DNA of 6,586 bases from Desulfovibrio sp. (GCA_031281815.1 JAITEY010000237.1:1-6586); one strand, 5' to 3'. Shown: positions 1 to 6,043, counted from the stretch's first letter. Translations and numbers: made by a program. Notes: generated by a model from the sequence alone, not told the origin.

Positions 1-382
1 AGAGGACAAGCGGGAACACCGGCGGCAACTTGTCCCCGCCTTTAACCTGACCGGATTTGATCAAGTCCTGATACAACAGCCCGATATACGTCAGAATGCG
101 GACAGCCATCCAAGGATCAACACTGCTTTGGAACTCAATGAGCAGGTAGATGTAAAGCCATGTGTCCCTGCATTTGATGCGCCAAAGGATGTCCTCGTGA
201 CGTTCGCGCAGATCGTCGGCGACATAACTGCCGTTTTGTTTCTCCAAGGTGGAAAAATCCACTTCCCGCACCCATTCATCGGGAACAAAGTCACGAATCA
301 AGCTTTGAACCATTTCAGGGTGGCTGAAAAGCAGCTTGTACGATGCGTCGTGGAGTACGGATGTTTTGCGGACGTTTACCAT
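1..382 (-). CDS. Rpn-family recombination-promoting nuclease / putative transposase (PD-(D/E)XK), N-terminal part
   Basis: Translating the minus strand from ATG at 382-380 gives 127 uninterrupted residues that leave the window at base 1; the C-terminus is missing. The protein opens with HDASYKLLFSHPEMVQSLI (residues 11-29), the usual N-terminus of the Rpn/Transposase_31 family (E. coli RpnA/YhgA-like). It carries the PD-(D/E)XK core: Asp64 in RHEDILWRI (61-69) and the E-x-Q motif in YLLIEFQSS (Glu83, Gln85). Family knowledge: these are Mg-dependent DNA endonucleases that stimulate RecA-independent recombination and are often multicopy. The start is the first ATG ahead of the conserved motif; a weak GGGA lies 6 nt upstream, so the start is likely but not certain. 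No inverted repeat or target duplication is visible here. The gene points away from everything else in the window and is probably an independent accessory gene. Confidence 0.88.
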   Translation of the reverse strand, partial: MVNVRKTSVLHDASYKLLFSHPEMVQSLIRDFVPDEWVREVDFSTLEKQNGSYVADDLRERHEDILWRIKCRDTWLYIYLLIEFQSSVDPWMAVRILTYIGLLYQDLIKSGQVKGGDKLPPVFPLVL

Positions 383-524
383 AAAATTCCCATACTCTGT
401 TTGCGCGAATCCGGCAAGAGTATCAAAAGGTGTCGGGAGGCATGTAAAAAAGGACCGGACAGGCTCGGAACAATGAGCCGCTCTGATAAGCTTTGTCTGG
501 GCGAAGATGCCCGGGAAGGGCTTG

Positions 525-554
525 AAGGAGGTGGATATGCACATTCAAAGGTAA
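525..554 (+). other. Perfect Shine-Dalgarno followed by a five-codon ORF (MHIQR)
   Basis: AAGGAGGT at 525-532 is an ideal Shine-Dalgarno sequence, four bases before ATG at 537-539, but the frame stops after Met-His-Ile-Gln-Arg at TAA 552-554. Reading through the TAA gives about 25 more codons without resemblance to a known protein. It may be a minimal leader ORF, the remnant of a deleted gene, or chance in a GC-rich region. No promoter is obvious upstream. It ends about 45 bases before the strong promoter at 598-625. Confidence 0.2.
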
Positions 555-625
555 ATCGCATTAATAGCATATTGCGATTATTTATTGCATATTTCTCTTG
601 ACATTATCGCGAATAGGAGTATACT
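551..625 (+). promoter_or_regulatory. Strong sigma70 promoter with AT-rich upstream element
   Basis: The -35 box TTGACA (598-603) is a perfect match. A 16-base spacer follows, then TATACT (620-625), one mismatch from TATAAT. Bases 551-597 are strikingly AT-rich for this genome, as expected of an UP element, and contain the direct repeat GCATATT at 567-573 and 587-593, spaced 20 bp (about two helical turns). Transcription should start near 631-633. The ATG at 626-628 would lie upstream of the start point, so it is not the gene being driven. What lies downstream is the hairpin-rich region ending at 882. Confidence 0.7.
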
Positions 626-631
626 ATGACC

Positions 632-882
632 AGCCAAGTCGGAAAAGGAGTCCTGATCCGCCATGCGCGCAGCGGCAGGGTGTAGACATTCTCGGTTTGG
701 TCGGCGTTCAGGGCTGCGTCGTTTTCGTTTTTCGCGTAAGGAAACCGAGAAAAAGGCGGCGTTAATGATGGAACTCCAACACTCAAGCGCCTTCCGCATG
801 CAGCGGCCGCCTTGCGGGAGATTGCTTGAGTTGCCGGACCTTGCGCAGGTCCGGTATCTCTCGAAAAACCTGCAGGTTTTTT
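632..882 (+). ncRNA. Candidate structured small RNA, family not recognised
   Basis: A near-consensus promoter ends at 625 and a terminator-like hairpin ends at 882, implying a transcript of about 250 nt. Between them are perfect or near-perfect inverted repeats: TTCTCGGTTT (689-698) with AAACCGAGAA (742-751); ACTCAAGC (781-788) with GCTTGAGT (824-831), enclosing an inner stem CTTCCGCA (791-798) with TGCGGGAG (813-820, one G-U pair); CCGGACCT (834-841) with AGGTCCGG (847-854) around loop TGCGC; and the terminal palindrome at 864-881. A shorter stem, CCGC/GCGG (658-661/672-675), lies near the 5' end. Successive independent stem-loops do not fit the single long hairpin of 6S RNA, and I see no SRP, RNase P or tmRNA signature. 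An open frame at 663-902 exists but runs through the terminator. The RNA converges on aspA, ending 115 bases from its stop codon. Existence of the transcript is inferred. Confidence 0.5.
864..882. terminator. Palindromic, probably bidirectional intrinsic terminator
   Basis: AAAAACCTGCAGGTTTTT (864-881) is an 18-base perfect palindrome plus one further T. It gives a 7-bp stem with loop TGCA and a U-run on the plus strand; the minus strand also ends in T5. On the plus strand it would end the candidate small RNA; on the minus strand it lies 115-133 bases past the aspA stop and could end aspA transcription. The stem has only two G-C pairs, so it may be weak alone, but on the plus strand the 8-bp GC hairpin at 834-854 comes just before it. 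Between here and aspA, 899-996 holds only a weak inverted repeat (GTAGCCG 917-923 / CGGCTAC 954-960) and no gene. Confidence 0.55.
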
Positions 883-996
883 CTATAACGGTAATCGGAT
901 GAATCAAATCGGCCGGGTAGCCGAGGCGGAAGCCGAAAATTCGTCATCTCATCCGGCTACAGTCAAAATCTATCAATTATTTCGCTTTGTTGCAGT

Positions 997-2370
997 TCAT
1001 GGTTCGCCCGCATCCGCATCGGGCGGGCGCGAGCCTGTATTTTTCATGGCCGCGGCGGCGCGTTGCAGCGCTTCCGCGGCCGCGCGCGCGTTGCCGCCGT
1101 GTTGTTTGACAATCCTGCTTACGGCGTCGTAGCCGAGGAACGGCGTAAAGGAAGCCGCGAACGCGTGGGATTTTTCCAGCAATTCGAGGCAGCGTTCCCG
1201 GTCCGGTTCCAAAAGCAGCACGCATTTTTCCCGGAACAGGGCGACGGCGCGGACGGCCAGTGAGAGGTTGTCCAACAGCGTATCGGCAATCAGGGGCAGA
1301 AAGGCGTTCAATTCGAATTCCCCGTGCGCTGCCGCCGTGCATATCGCCTGATCGCCGGCCATGATGCGCATCGCAACCTGCGTGACCATTTCCGGGATGA
1401 CCGGATTGACCTTGCCGGGCATGATGGTGCTGCCCGCCTGCAATGCGGCGAGGCGGATTTCGCCCAATCCGCCGTGCGGGCCGGAATTCATGAGGCGCAA
1501 ATCGCCGGCCGTTTTCATGAGGTTGACGGCCAGGGCTTTCAACAGGCCGGAAACTTCCGCGAACACGTCGTTGTTCTGCGTGATGTCCATGGGGTATTCG
1601 GCAAGAGCCAGGCCGATGTCGGTGATGCGGCGCAGTTCTTCAAGGGTACGGAAGCGCACGGCGCGGTCGGAATTGTCGCTCAGCCCCACGGCCGTGCCGC
1701 CGAGGTTGACCTGACGCAGCCGTTCTTCGATTTTGTACAGACGCCAGCGGTCGCGGGCCAGAGCCTGGGCATAGGCGCCGAACTCTCCGCCCAGGGTCAC
1801 CGGGACGGCGTCCATAAGTTCGGTCCGGCCCAGCTTGGCGATGTCGTCGAAGGCGTTTTCTTTTTCCTGCAGCGTCTGCTGCAGGGAGGCGCACTCCGCG
1901 CTCAGGTCGCGCAGACGTTCTATGGCCGCGATACGCAGCGCCGTCGGGTAGACGTCGTTGGTGGACTGCCCCCGGTTCACGTCGTCCAGCGGATGCACGA
2001 CGTCGTATTCGCCGGGACGGCGGCCCAGGAGCAGCAGAGCCGTGTTCGCGAGCACCTCGTTGACGTTCATGTGCGAGGAAGTGCCCGCGCCGCCCTGTAG
2101 GGCGTCGATGATGAACATGTCGTCGGCTGCGCCGGCGAGAACCTTGTCGCAGGCGGCGGCCACGGCCTCGTACACGCCGGGCCGGCCTGTGCCCGTATGG
2201 ATGCAGGCGAGCGCTGCCGCCTTCTTGACCTTCACCATGGCGCGGATAAGGCGCATATCCGTCCGTCTGCCGCCGAGGGCGAAGTTTTCCCGCGCCCTGG
2301 CGCTGTGTATCCCGTACAGGGCGTTGTCGGGCAGTTCCATCCGGCCGAGAATGTCTTCTTCAATTCGCAT
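997..2370 (-). CDS. aspA: Aspartate ammonia-lyase (aspartase)
   Basis: This 457-residue protein would interconvert L-aspartate and fumarate plus ammonia in the cytoplasm. It is a fumarase/aspartase-superfamily member throughout: MRIEEDILGRMELPDNALYGIHS (1-23); GGAGTSSHMNVNEVLAN (93-109); QSTNDVYPT (135-143); GRTELMDAVPVTLGGEFGAY (181-200); and the catalytic loop GSTIMPGKVNP (313-323), whose Ser314 matches the catalytic base Ser of the GSS loop and whose Lys320 and Asn322 are substrate contacts in the family. TQNNDVFAEVS (264-274) resembles Bacillus-type aspartase. Oddities: the usual GTGLN segment after NLG-TA is replaced by GLSDNSD (229-235), and the C-terminus lacks the recognisable LLT-EEL-DI ending, making it about 10-20 residues shorter than typical. 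The start at ATG 2370-2368 has GAGG 8 bases upstream. It is divergent from the citrate synthase gene. Lyase family is near certain; aspartate as substrate is likely. Confidence 0.85.
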   Translation of the reverse strand: MRIEEDILGRMELPDNALYGIHSARARENFALGGRRTDMRLIRAMVKVKKAAALACIHTGTGRPGVYEAVAAACDKVLAGAADDMFIIDALQGGAGTSSHMNVNEVLANTALLLLGRRPGEYDVVHPLDDVNRGQSTNDVYPTALRIAAIERLRDLSAECASLQQTLQEKENAFDDIAKLGRTELMDAVPVTLGGEFGAYAQALARDRWRLYKIEERLRQVNLGGTAVGLSDNSDRAVRFRTLEELRRITDIGLALAEYPMDITQNNDVFAEVSGLLKALAVNLMKTAGDLRLMNSGPHGGLGEIRLAALQAGSTIMPGKVNPVIPEMVTQVAMRIMAGDQAICTAAAHGEFELNAFLPLIADTLLDNLSLAVRAVALFREKCVLLLEPDRERCLELLEKSHAFAASFTPFLGYDAVSRIVKQHGGNARAAAEALQRAAAAMKNTGSRPPDADAGEP

Positions 2371-2397
2371 GCGGAATCCTCAATGCCCGTGAGCTTG

Positions 2398-2431
2398 CTT
2401 ACGAAAATACCGATTGGGGGACCCTTACGAA
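2398..2431. repeat. Direct repeat CTTACGAA upstream of aspA
   Basis: CTTACGAA occurs at 2398-2405 and 2424-2431, start to start 26 bp, or TTCGTAAG read in the aspA direction. The copies lie 28-61 bases upstream of the aspA start in an otherwise featureless stretch (2371-2528) where I find no convincing aspA promoter. A regulator-binding role is possible but unsupported; eight-base repeats can arise by chance. Confidence 0.3.
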
Positions 2432-2528
2432 TGGATTAAAGTCAACTACGTTTTTTTCTCCCTACCCGCAAGAAACCCTGAAGTACCTCATCGTTAAACG
2501 CCCCCCGCGCCGGGCATTCGCGCCGGGC

Positions 2529-2557
2529 TGGACCTTGCCGGCGCATGATGCTATATT
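2529..2557 (+). promoter_or_regulatory. Probable extended -10 promoter for the citrate synthase gene
   Basis: TGGACC (2529-2534, 4 of 6 matches to TTGACA), a 17-base spacer, then TATATT (2552-2557, 5 of 6). TG at 2549-2550 one base before the -10 gives an extended -10 element. Initiation near 2564 would produce a leader of about 117 nt before the ATG at 2681. It is the best plus-strand promoter in the divergent region. Confidence 0.5.
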
Positions 2558-2600
2558 TCTCAAAACACACCTTCTCCCGCCGCGCGACGGCACAACGCAC

Positions 2601-2646
2601 CGAAAGGATGCACAGGCATCTTTCCGTTGCCGGATATCCCGGCAAC
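2601..2646 (+). promoter_or_regulatory. Two adjacent hairpins in the citrate synthase mRNA leader
   Basis: The first hairpin pairs 2601-2611 with 2616-2626 around loop ACAG (10 of 11 positions pair, one as G-U, with an A-C mismatch at 2603/2624). The second is the perfect inverted repeat GTTGCCGG (2626-2633) / CCGGCAAC (2639-2646) around ATATC. They share base 2626 and could stack, ending 34 bases before the start codon. The second could equally be an operator for a dimeric repressor. There is no U-tract after it, so it is not an ordinary terminator. I recognise no known riboswitch class. Confidence 0.4.
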
Positions 2647-2680
2647 ACGCGCGCCGGAGTATACCCCACCGAGAAACTCC

Positions 2681-4564
2681 ATGGGCATCATTCACCAGAC
2701 GGGCGGAAACCGCGTCTTTACTCTTCAGGACAGGGAAAAACCCCAACTTTTCAGAGAACTGTTCCCGTACACCAGCGTCTGCCGCACCTCCTTCGACAAG
2801 GTGCTGCTGACGCCGAACCCCGGCGACAGAATGCACATCACCGATACCACCTTCCGCGACGGACAACAGGCCCGCACTCCGTATACAGTCAGACAGATTG
2901 CCCGCATGTTCGATTTCCTGCACCGCCTGGGCGGCAAAACCGGCCTGATCCGCGCCTCGGAATTTTTCATCTACTCCGCCAAAGACCGCAAGGCCGTGGA
3001 AGTCTGCCGCTCGCGCGGCTACCGGTTCCCCCAGATCACTGCCTGGATCCGCGCCGATAAACAAGACCTCAAGCTGGTGCGGGACATGGAATTCGCCGAA
3101 ACCGGCATGCTGACCAGCGTTTCCGACTACCATATTTTTCTGAAGCTGAACAAAACCCGCCGGCAGGCCATGGACATGTACGCGGATCTGGCCGAACAAG
3201 CCCTGGAATGGGGCATCATCCCGCGCTGCCACTTTGAAGACGTCACCAGGGCGGATATTTACGGCTTTTGCCTGCCTCTGGCCCAAAAACTCATGGAACT
3301 TTCCCACGCGAGCGGCATGCCCGTCAAAATCCGCCTCTGCGACACCATGGGCTACGGCGTACCCTGGCCGGGCGCGGCCCTGCCCCGTTCCGTGCAACGC
3401 ATCGTGCGAACCTTCATCGACGAGGCCGGAGTGCCGGGCGAATATCTGGAATGGCACGGGCACAACGATTTCCACAAGGTGCTGGTCAACGGCGTCACTG
3501 CCTGGCTGTACGGCTGCGGCGCGGTGAACGGCACACTCTTCGGTTTCGGAGAACGCACCGGCAATACCCCCCTGGAAGCCCTGCTCATCGAATATATCTC
3601 GCTCACCGGCGACGACGCGGCGGCCGATACCGCTATTTTGAGCGAAGTAGCGGAATTTTTTGAAAAAGAACTGCGGTATCAGATTCCGCACAACTATCCC
3701 TTCGTCGGCCGCGACTTCAACGCCACAAGCGCCGGCGTCCACGCCGACGGCCTGACCAAAAACGAGGAAATCTACAATATCTTCGATACGCGCCGGCTGC
3801 TGAACCGCCCCGTTCCCATTACCCTTACGGACAAAACCGGCCGCGCAGGCGTGGCATACTGGATCAACACCAACCTGCGTCTGCCCGAAGGCCGGCATAT
3901 CTCCAAAAAACACCCTGCCGTGGGGCAGATATACGACGCCGTCATGGCCGCGTACGAAGGCGGACGCACGACCAGCTTCTCACATGAGGAAATCGAAGCC
4001 CTCGTCCAGCGCTATATGCCGGAACTCTTCGTCACCGAGTTCGACCACGTCAAACAGACCGCCGGCGACCTCTCCGCCCGTCTCATCCAACGCCTTGCCC
4101 GCAACAAGGAACTGACGGGCTTCGGCGAAGACGCCCTGGCCCGCCTCTACGCCTTTGCCGCCGAATACCCGTTCATCCAGTACCTCTATCTCACGGACGA
4201 CAAAGGCACGCTGAAATGCGCCGCAATCACCGACCCCAACTACAAGGAGCGCTACGAAGCCCTGCCCGTGGGCTACGATTTTTCCCAGCGCGAATGGTTC
4301 AAGATTCCCATGCAGACCGGCGACCTGCATATCATGGATCTCTACCAGTCCATGATTACAAGCAAACTGGTGATTACCGTGTCCTGCGCGGTCACCGACG
4401 AAAAGGACCGCATCGTGGGCGTCCTCGGCGCGGACCTCCAACTTGAACAACTGCTCAAGCGCGCCCAGTCCCTCCAACAGGAGGTCGCCCCCGGCGACGA
4501 GGCCGACGCCGACGCCGCTGCCGAAGCCGATGCCGACAACGGCGGTGAAGCGGCAACCGTATAA
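2681..4564 (+). CDS. Re-citrate-synthase/homocitrate-synthase-like enzyme fused to a C-terminal Cache-like sensor domain
   Basis: A 627-residue protein. Residues about 50-450 form the HMGL-like TIM barrel and adjoining regions of the 2-isopropylmalate/homocitrate/Re-citrate synthase family: DTTFRDGQQ (55-63), HFEDVTRAD (184-192), LCDTMGYG (219-226), the metal-ligand motif WHGHND (258-263; His259, His261), GERTGN (290-295) and AGVHADGLTKNEEIYNIFD (351-369). The overall pattern, including RASEFFIYS and SDYHIFLKL, fits the branch containing Re-citrate synthases of Clostridium kluyveri and Desulfovibrio, which condense oxaloacetate and acetyl-CoA to citrate using Mn or Co. No LeuA allosteric domain is present. 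Instead residues about 485-592 look like a Cache/PDC sensor (YLYLTDDKGTL; YDFSQREWF 532-540; VLGADLQLEQL), then an Asp/Ala-rich tail. No signal peptide or membrane segment is visible, so the sensor should be cytoplasmic. ATG 2681 is preferred over TTG 2627 because family-like sequence begins there; its Shine-Dalgarno is weak. Citrate as product is inferred from the neighbouring icd and aconitase-like genes. Confidence 0.8.
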   Translation: MGIIHQTGGNRVFTLQDREKPQLFRELFPYTSVCRTSFDKVLLTPNPGDRMHITDTTFRDGQQARTPYTVRQIARMFDFLHRLGGKTGLIRASEFFIYSAKDRKAVEVCRSRGYRFPQITAWIRADKQDLKLVRDMEFAETGMLTSVSDYHIFLKLNKTRRQAMDMYADLAEQALEWGIIPRCHFEDVTRADIYGFCLPLAQKLMELSHASGMPVKIRLCDTMGYGVPWPGAALPRSVQRIVRTFIDEAGVPGEYLEWHGHNDFHKVLVNGVTAWLYGCGAVNGTLFGFGERTGNTPLEALLIEYISLTGDDAAADTAILSEVAEFFEKELRYQIPHNYPFVGRDFNATSAGVHADGLTKNEEIYNIFDTRRLLNRPVPITLTDKTGRAGVAYWINTNLRLPEGRHISKKHPAVGQIYDAVMAAYEGGRTTSFSHEEIEALVQRYMPELFVTEFDHVKQTAGDLSARLIQRLARNKELTGFGEDALARLYAFAAEYPFIQYLYLTDDKGTLKCAAITDPNYKERYEALPVGYDFSQREWFKIPMQTGDLHIMDLYQSMITSKLVITVSCAVTDEKDRIVGVLGADLQLEQLLKRAQSLQQEVAPGDEADADAAAEADADNGGEAATV

Positions 4565-4565
4565 C

Positions 4566-4633
4566 GGGGCTCCACCCCTTGACCCCGCCGGGACTCTGTC
4601 CCGGACTCTGCCGGGGGAAATGATTTCCCCCGG
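4566..4633. repeat. Cluster of three GC-rich hairpins after the citrate synthase gene
   Basis: Starting two bases after the stop codon are GGGG/CCCC (4566-4569/4575-4578), CCGGGAC/GTCCCGG (4588-4594/4598-4604, loop TCT) and the 11-bp arms CCGGGGGAAAT/ATTTCCCCCGG (4611-4621/4623-4633, one base between). None is followed by a T-run, so they are not classical intrinsic terminators, though they could stabilise the 3' end or slow polymerase. Snap-back elements of this look are, as I recall, common between Desulfovibrio genes. Confidence 0.6.
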
Positions 4634-4662
4634 ACCCCCTCATTCCGGACGAGGGTATCTTC

Positions 4663-4689
4663 TTGACATATCAATCGGGCGTGTAAGGG
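4663..4689 (+). promoter_or_regulatory. Possible icd promoter, weak -10
   Basis: TTGACA (4663-4668) is a perfect -35 box in the spacer before icd, but the best -10 is TAAGGG (4684-4689) at a short 15-base spacing. It could be an activator-dependent promoter or a chance match. If used, it gives a leader of over 200 nt carrying the hairpins at 4772-4878. Confidence 0.25.
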
Positions 4690-4771
4690 AATCATCGACT
4701 TTGCGCCGCGATTCCGGCCGCCCCATAGAGGGAAGATGCGGACAAGCGCTTACAGACCGGAAAATGAGGGT

Positions 4772-4878
4772 CCAGGGGGGTTACCCCCCTGGCGGGGTGC
4801 AGGGGCAGAGCCCCTGGAAATATTTCAATGTTCGGCCTTGCGCCTGCTCAGGCCAAGGGTGTGGGGCGGAGCCCCGCA
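4772..4878. repeat. Second cluster of GC-rich hairpins before icd
   Basis: CCAGGGGGG/CCCCCCTGG (4772-4780/4784-4792, loop TTA), CAGGGGC/GCCCCTG (4800-4806/4810-4816, loop AGA) and TGTGGGGC/GCCCCGCA (4860-4867/4871-4878, loop GGA, one G-T pair); a smaller GGCCT/AGGCC pair lies at 4834-4838/4850-4854. The cores GGGGCAGAGCCCC and GGGGCGGAGCCCC differ at one base, so they look like copies of one element. The last hairpin ends 25 bases before the icd start codon, so transcripts reading into icd carry all of them. The spacer 4565-4903 has no gene that I can support. Confidence 0.6.
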
Positions 4879-4903
4879 AAAAGTATCTGATAAAGAAGGC
4901 TCC

Positions 4904-6043
4904 ATGCGAAAAACAGTATATTGGATAGAAGGTGACGGCGTAGGCCCGGAAATCTGGCGGGCCGCGCGTCCGGTCATTGATGCGGCCCTGCGCCTGGAGT
5001 CCGGCCCGACGCTGGACTGGGCGGAACTTCCCGCGGGGGAGAAAGCCCTGGCCGAAACGGGCAGTCATTTGCCCGAGTCCGTGCTGCGCACCCTGTCACA
5101 GGCTGATGTCGCCGTGAAAGGCCCGCTCGGCACGCCGGTAGGATCGGGCATGCGCAGCCTGAACGTCACTTTGCGGCAGGCGCTCGACCTGTACGCCTGC
5201 ATCAGGCCGGTGCGGCATTTTTCAGGGATCGAGAGCCCGGTCAGGCATCCCGAGCGGGTGGACATTGTTGTCTTCCGCGAGAATACGGAAGACGTCTACG
5301 CCGGCATCGAATACGCGGCCGGCAGCCCCGAGGCCCGCAGGCTGCTTGCCTTTCTGCGCGAGCAACTCGGCGCGACGTCACTGCGCGGCGACGAGGCCGC
5401 GGGCGTCAAGCCCATGTCGGAATACGCCTCGGTGCGGCTCATACGCCGCGCCCTGCGTTACGCCCTGGACCGGGGACTCGGCAGCCTGACCCTGGTGCAC
5501 AAGGGCAATATCATGAAATACACCGAGGGTGCCTTTCGCCGCTGGGGTTACGAACTGGCGGCGCGCGAGTTCGCCGGGCAAACCTGCACGGAAAGCGACC
5601 CTGAACCCGGCAAGCTGGTGGTCAAGGACCGCATCGCCGACGCCATGTTCCAGGAAATACTCCTGCGTCCGGAGCGGCACAGGGTGCTGGCGGCTTCCAA
5701 CCTGAACGGCGACTATCTTTCCGATGCCCTGGCCGCGCAGGTCGGCGGCCTGGGCCTTGCGCCCGGCGTCAACATGTCCGACAGCTTGGCGTTTTTTGAA
5801 GCGACGCACGGCACGGCGCCGGATATCGCAGGCAAAGACAGGGCCAACCCCGGCAGCCTGATGCTCTGCGGAGCCATGCTGCTGGAGCACCTCGGCGTAC
5901 CGAAAGCGGCGGGGCGCATCCGCGCCGCCCTGGAAAAGAGCATCGCCGCCAAAAGCGTGACGGCGGATCTCGCAACGCAGGTGCCCGGCGCGAAAACGGT
6001 CGGTTGCGCCGCTTTCGGCGATATTGTCGGAGCGAACCTGTGA
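4904..6043 (+). CDS. icd: Isocitrate dehydrogenase, residues predict NAD-dependent
   Basis: A 379-residue homolog of E. coli Icd that would convert isocitrate to 2-oxoglutarate and CO2. Aligned to E. coli from memory, the substrate and metal residues are all kept: Ser85, Asn87, Arg91 (SLNVTLR), Arg101, Arg125, Tyr132, Lys200, Asp246, Asp270 and Asp274 ([16 protein letters not shown]). The coenzyme pocket is not the NADP type: E. coli Lys344-Tyr345 correspond to Asp307-Ile308 in HGTAPDIAG, Val351 to Ala314, Tyr391 to Ala354 and Arg395 to Thr358. Asp-Ile at this site is the NAD signature also seen in isopropylmalate dehydrogenase. The length is shorter than the 416 of E. coli because the N-terminal extension and part of the clasp region are absent. 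ATG 4904 is chosen because the conserved [12 protein letters not shown] begins there, with AAGAAGG upstream; the frame stays open to 4736, but that stretch is hairpin repeat. It overlaps the next gene by 4 bp. Confidence 0.92.
   Translation: MRKTVYWIEGDGVGPEIWRAARPVIDAALRLESGPTLDWAELPAGEKALAETGSHLPESVLRTLSQADVAVKGPLGTPVGSGMRSLNVTLRQALDLYACIRPVRHFSGIESPVRHPERVDIVVFRENTEDVYAGIEYAAGSPEARRLLAFLREQLGATSLRGDEAAGVKPMSEYASVRLIRRALRYALDRGLGSLTLVHKGNIMKYTEGAFRRWGYELAAREFAGQTCTESDPEPGKLVVKDRIADAMFQEILLRPERHRVLAASNLNGDYLSDALAAQVGGLGLAPGVNMSDSLAFFEATHGTAPDIAGKDRANPGSLMLCGAMLLEHLGVPKAAGRIRAALEKSIAAKSVTADLATQVPGAKTVGCAAFGDIVGANL

Noticed and set aside
128..601. 157-residue plus-strand open frame overlapping the Rpn gene
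   Set aside because: Its first half is antisense to the Rpn nuclease motifs, and the rest shows no resemblance to any protein.
632..882. 6S RNA or CsrB-type sponge RNA
   Set aside because: 6S RNA folds as one long hairpin with a central bubble, which does not fit serial stem-loops. Six GGA triplets occur, but several lie in stems and none sits in the loop of a clear hairpin as in CsrB.
663..902. 79-residue basic open frame on the plus strand downstream of the strong promoter
   Set aside because: It runs through all the hairpins and past the terminator-like palindrome, its Shine-Dalgarno is 12 bases away, and the protein resembles nothing I know. The RNA reading explains the inverted repeats better, though a small protein is not excluded.
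578..907. 109-residue minus-strand open frame across the same region
   Set aside because: No family resemblance, and its sequence is dictated by the inverted repeats.
1324..2100. 258-residue open frame on the plus strand opposite aspA
   Set aside because: It is antisense to unmistakable aspartase motifs and its composition is that of a reverse-frame shadow.
2627..2680. TTG start giving 18 extra residues on the citrate synthase
   Set aside because: That stretch lies in the leader hairpin, has no Shine-Dalgarno, and family-like sequence begins at the ATG at 2681.
2462..3913. 483-residue open frame on the minus strand opposite the citrate synthase gene
   Set aside because: It mirrors a high-GC coding strand, has no recognisable domain, and the plus-strand protein here has clear family motifs.
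2681..4564. Assignment as 2-isopropylmalate synthase (leuA), with icd as leuB and the hydratase as leuC
   Set aside because: The dehydrogenase keeps the isocitrate-binding SLNVTLR and [13 protein letters not shown] pattern of Icd, the hydratase is not LeuC-like, and the synthase lacks the LeuA regulatory domain.
4736..4903. Upstream extension of icd to an earlier ATG
   Set aside because: The extra 56 residues are translated from hairpin repeats and have no counterpart in isocitrate dehydrogenases.
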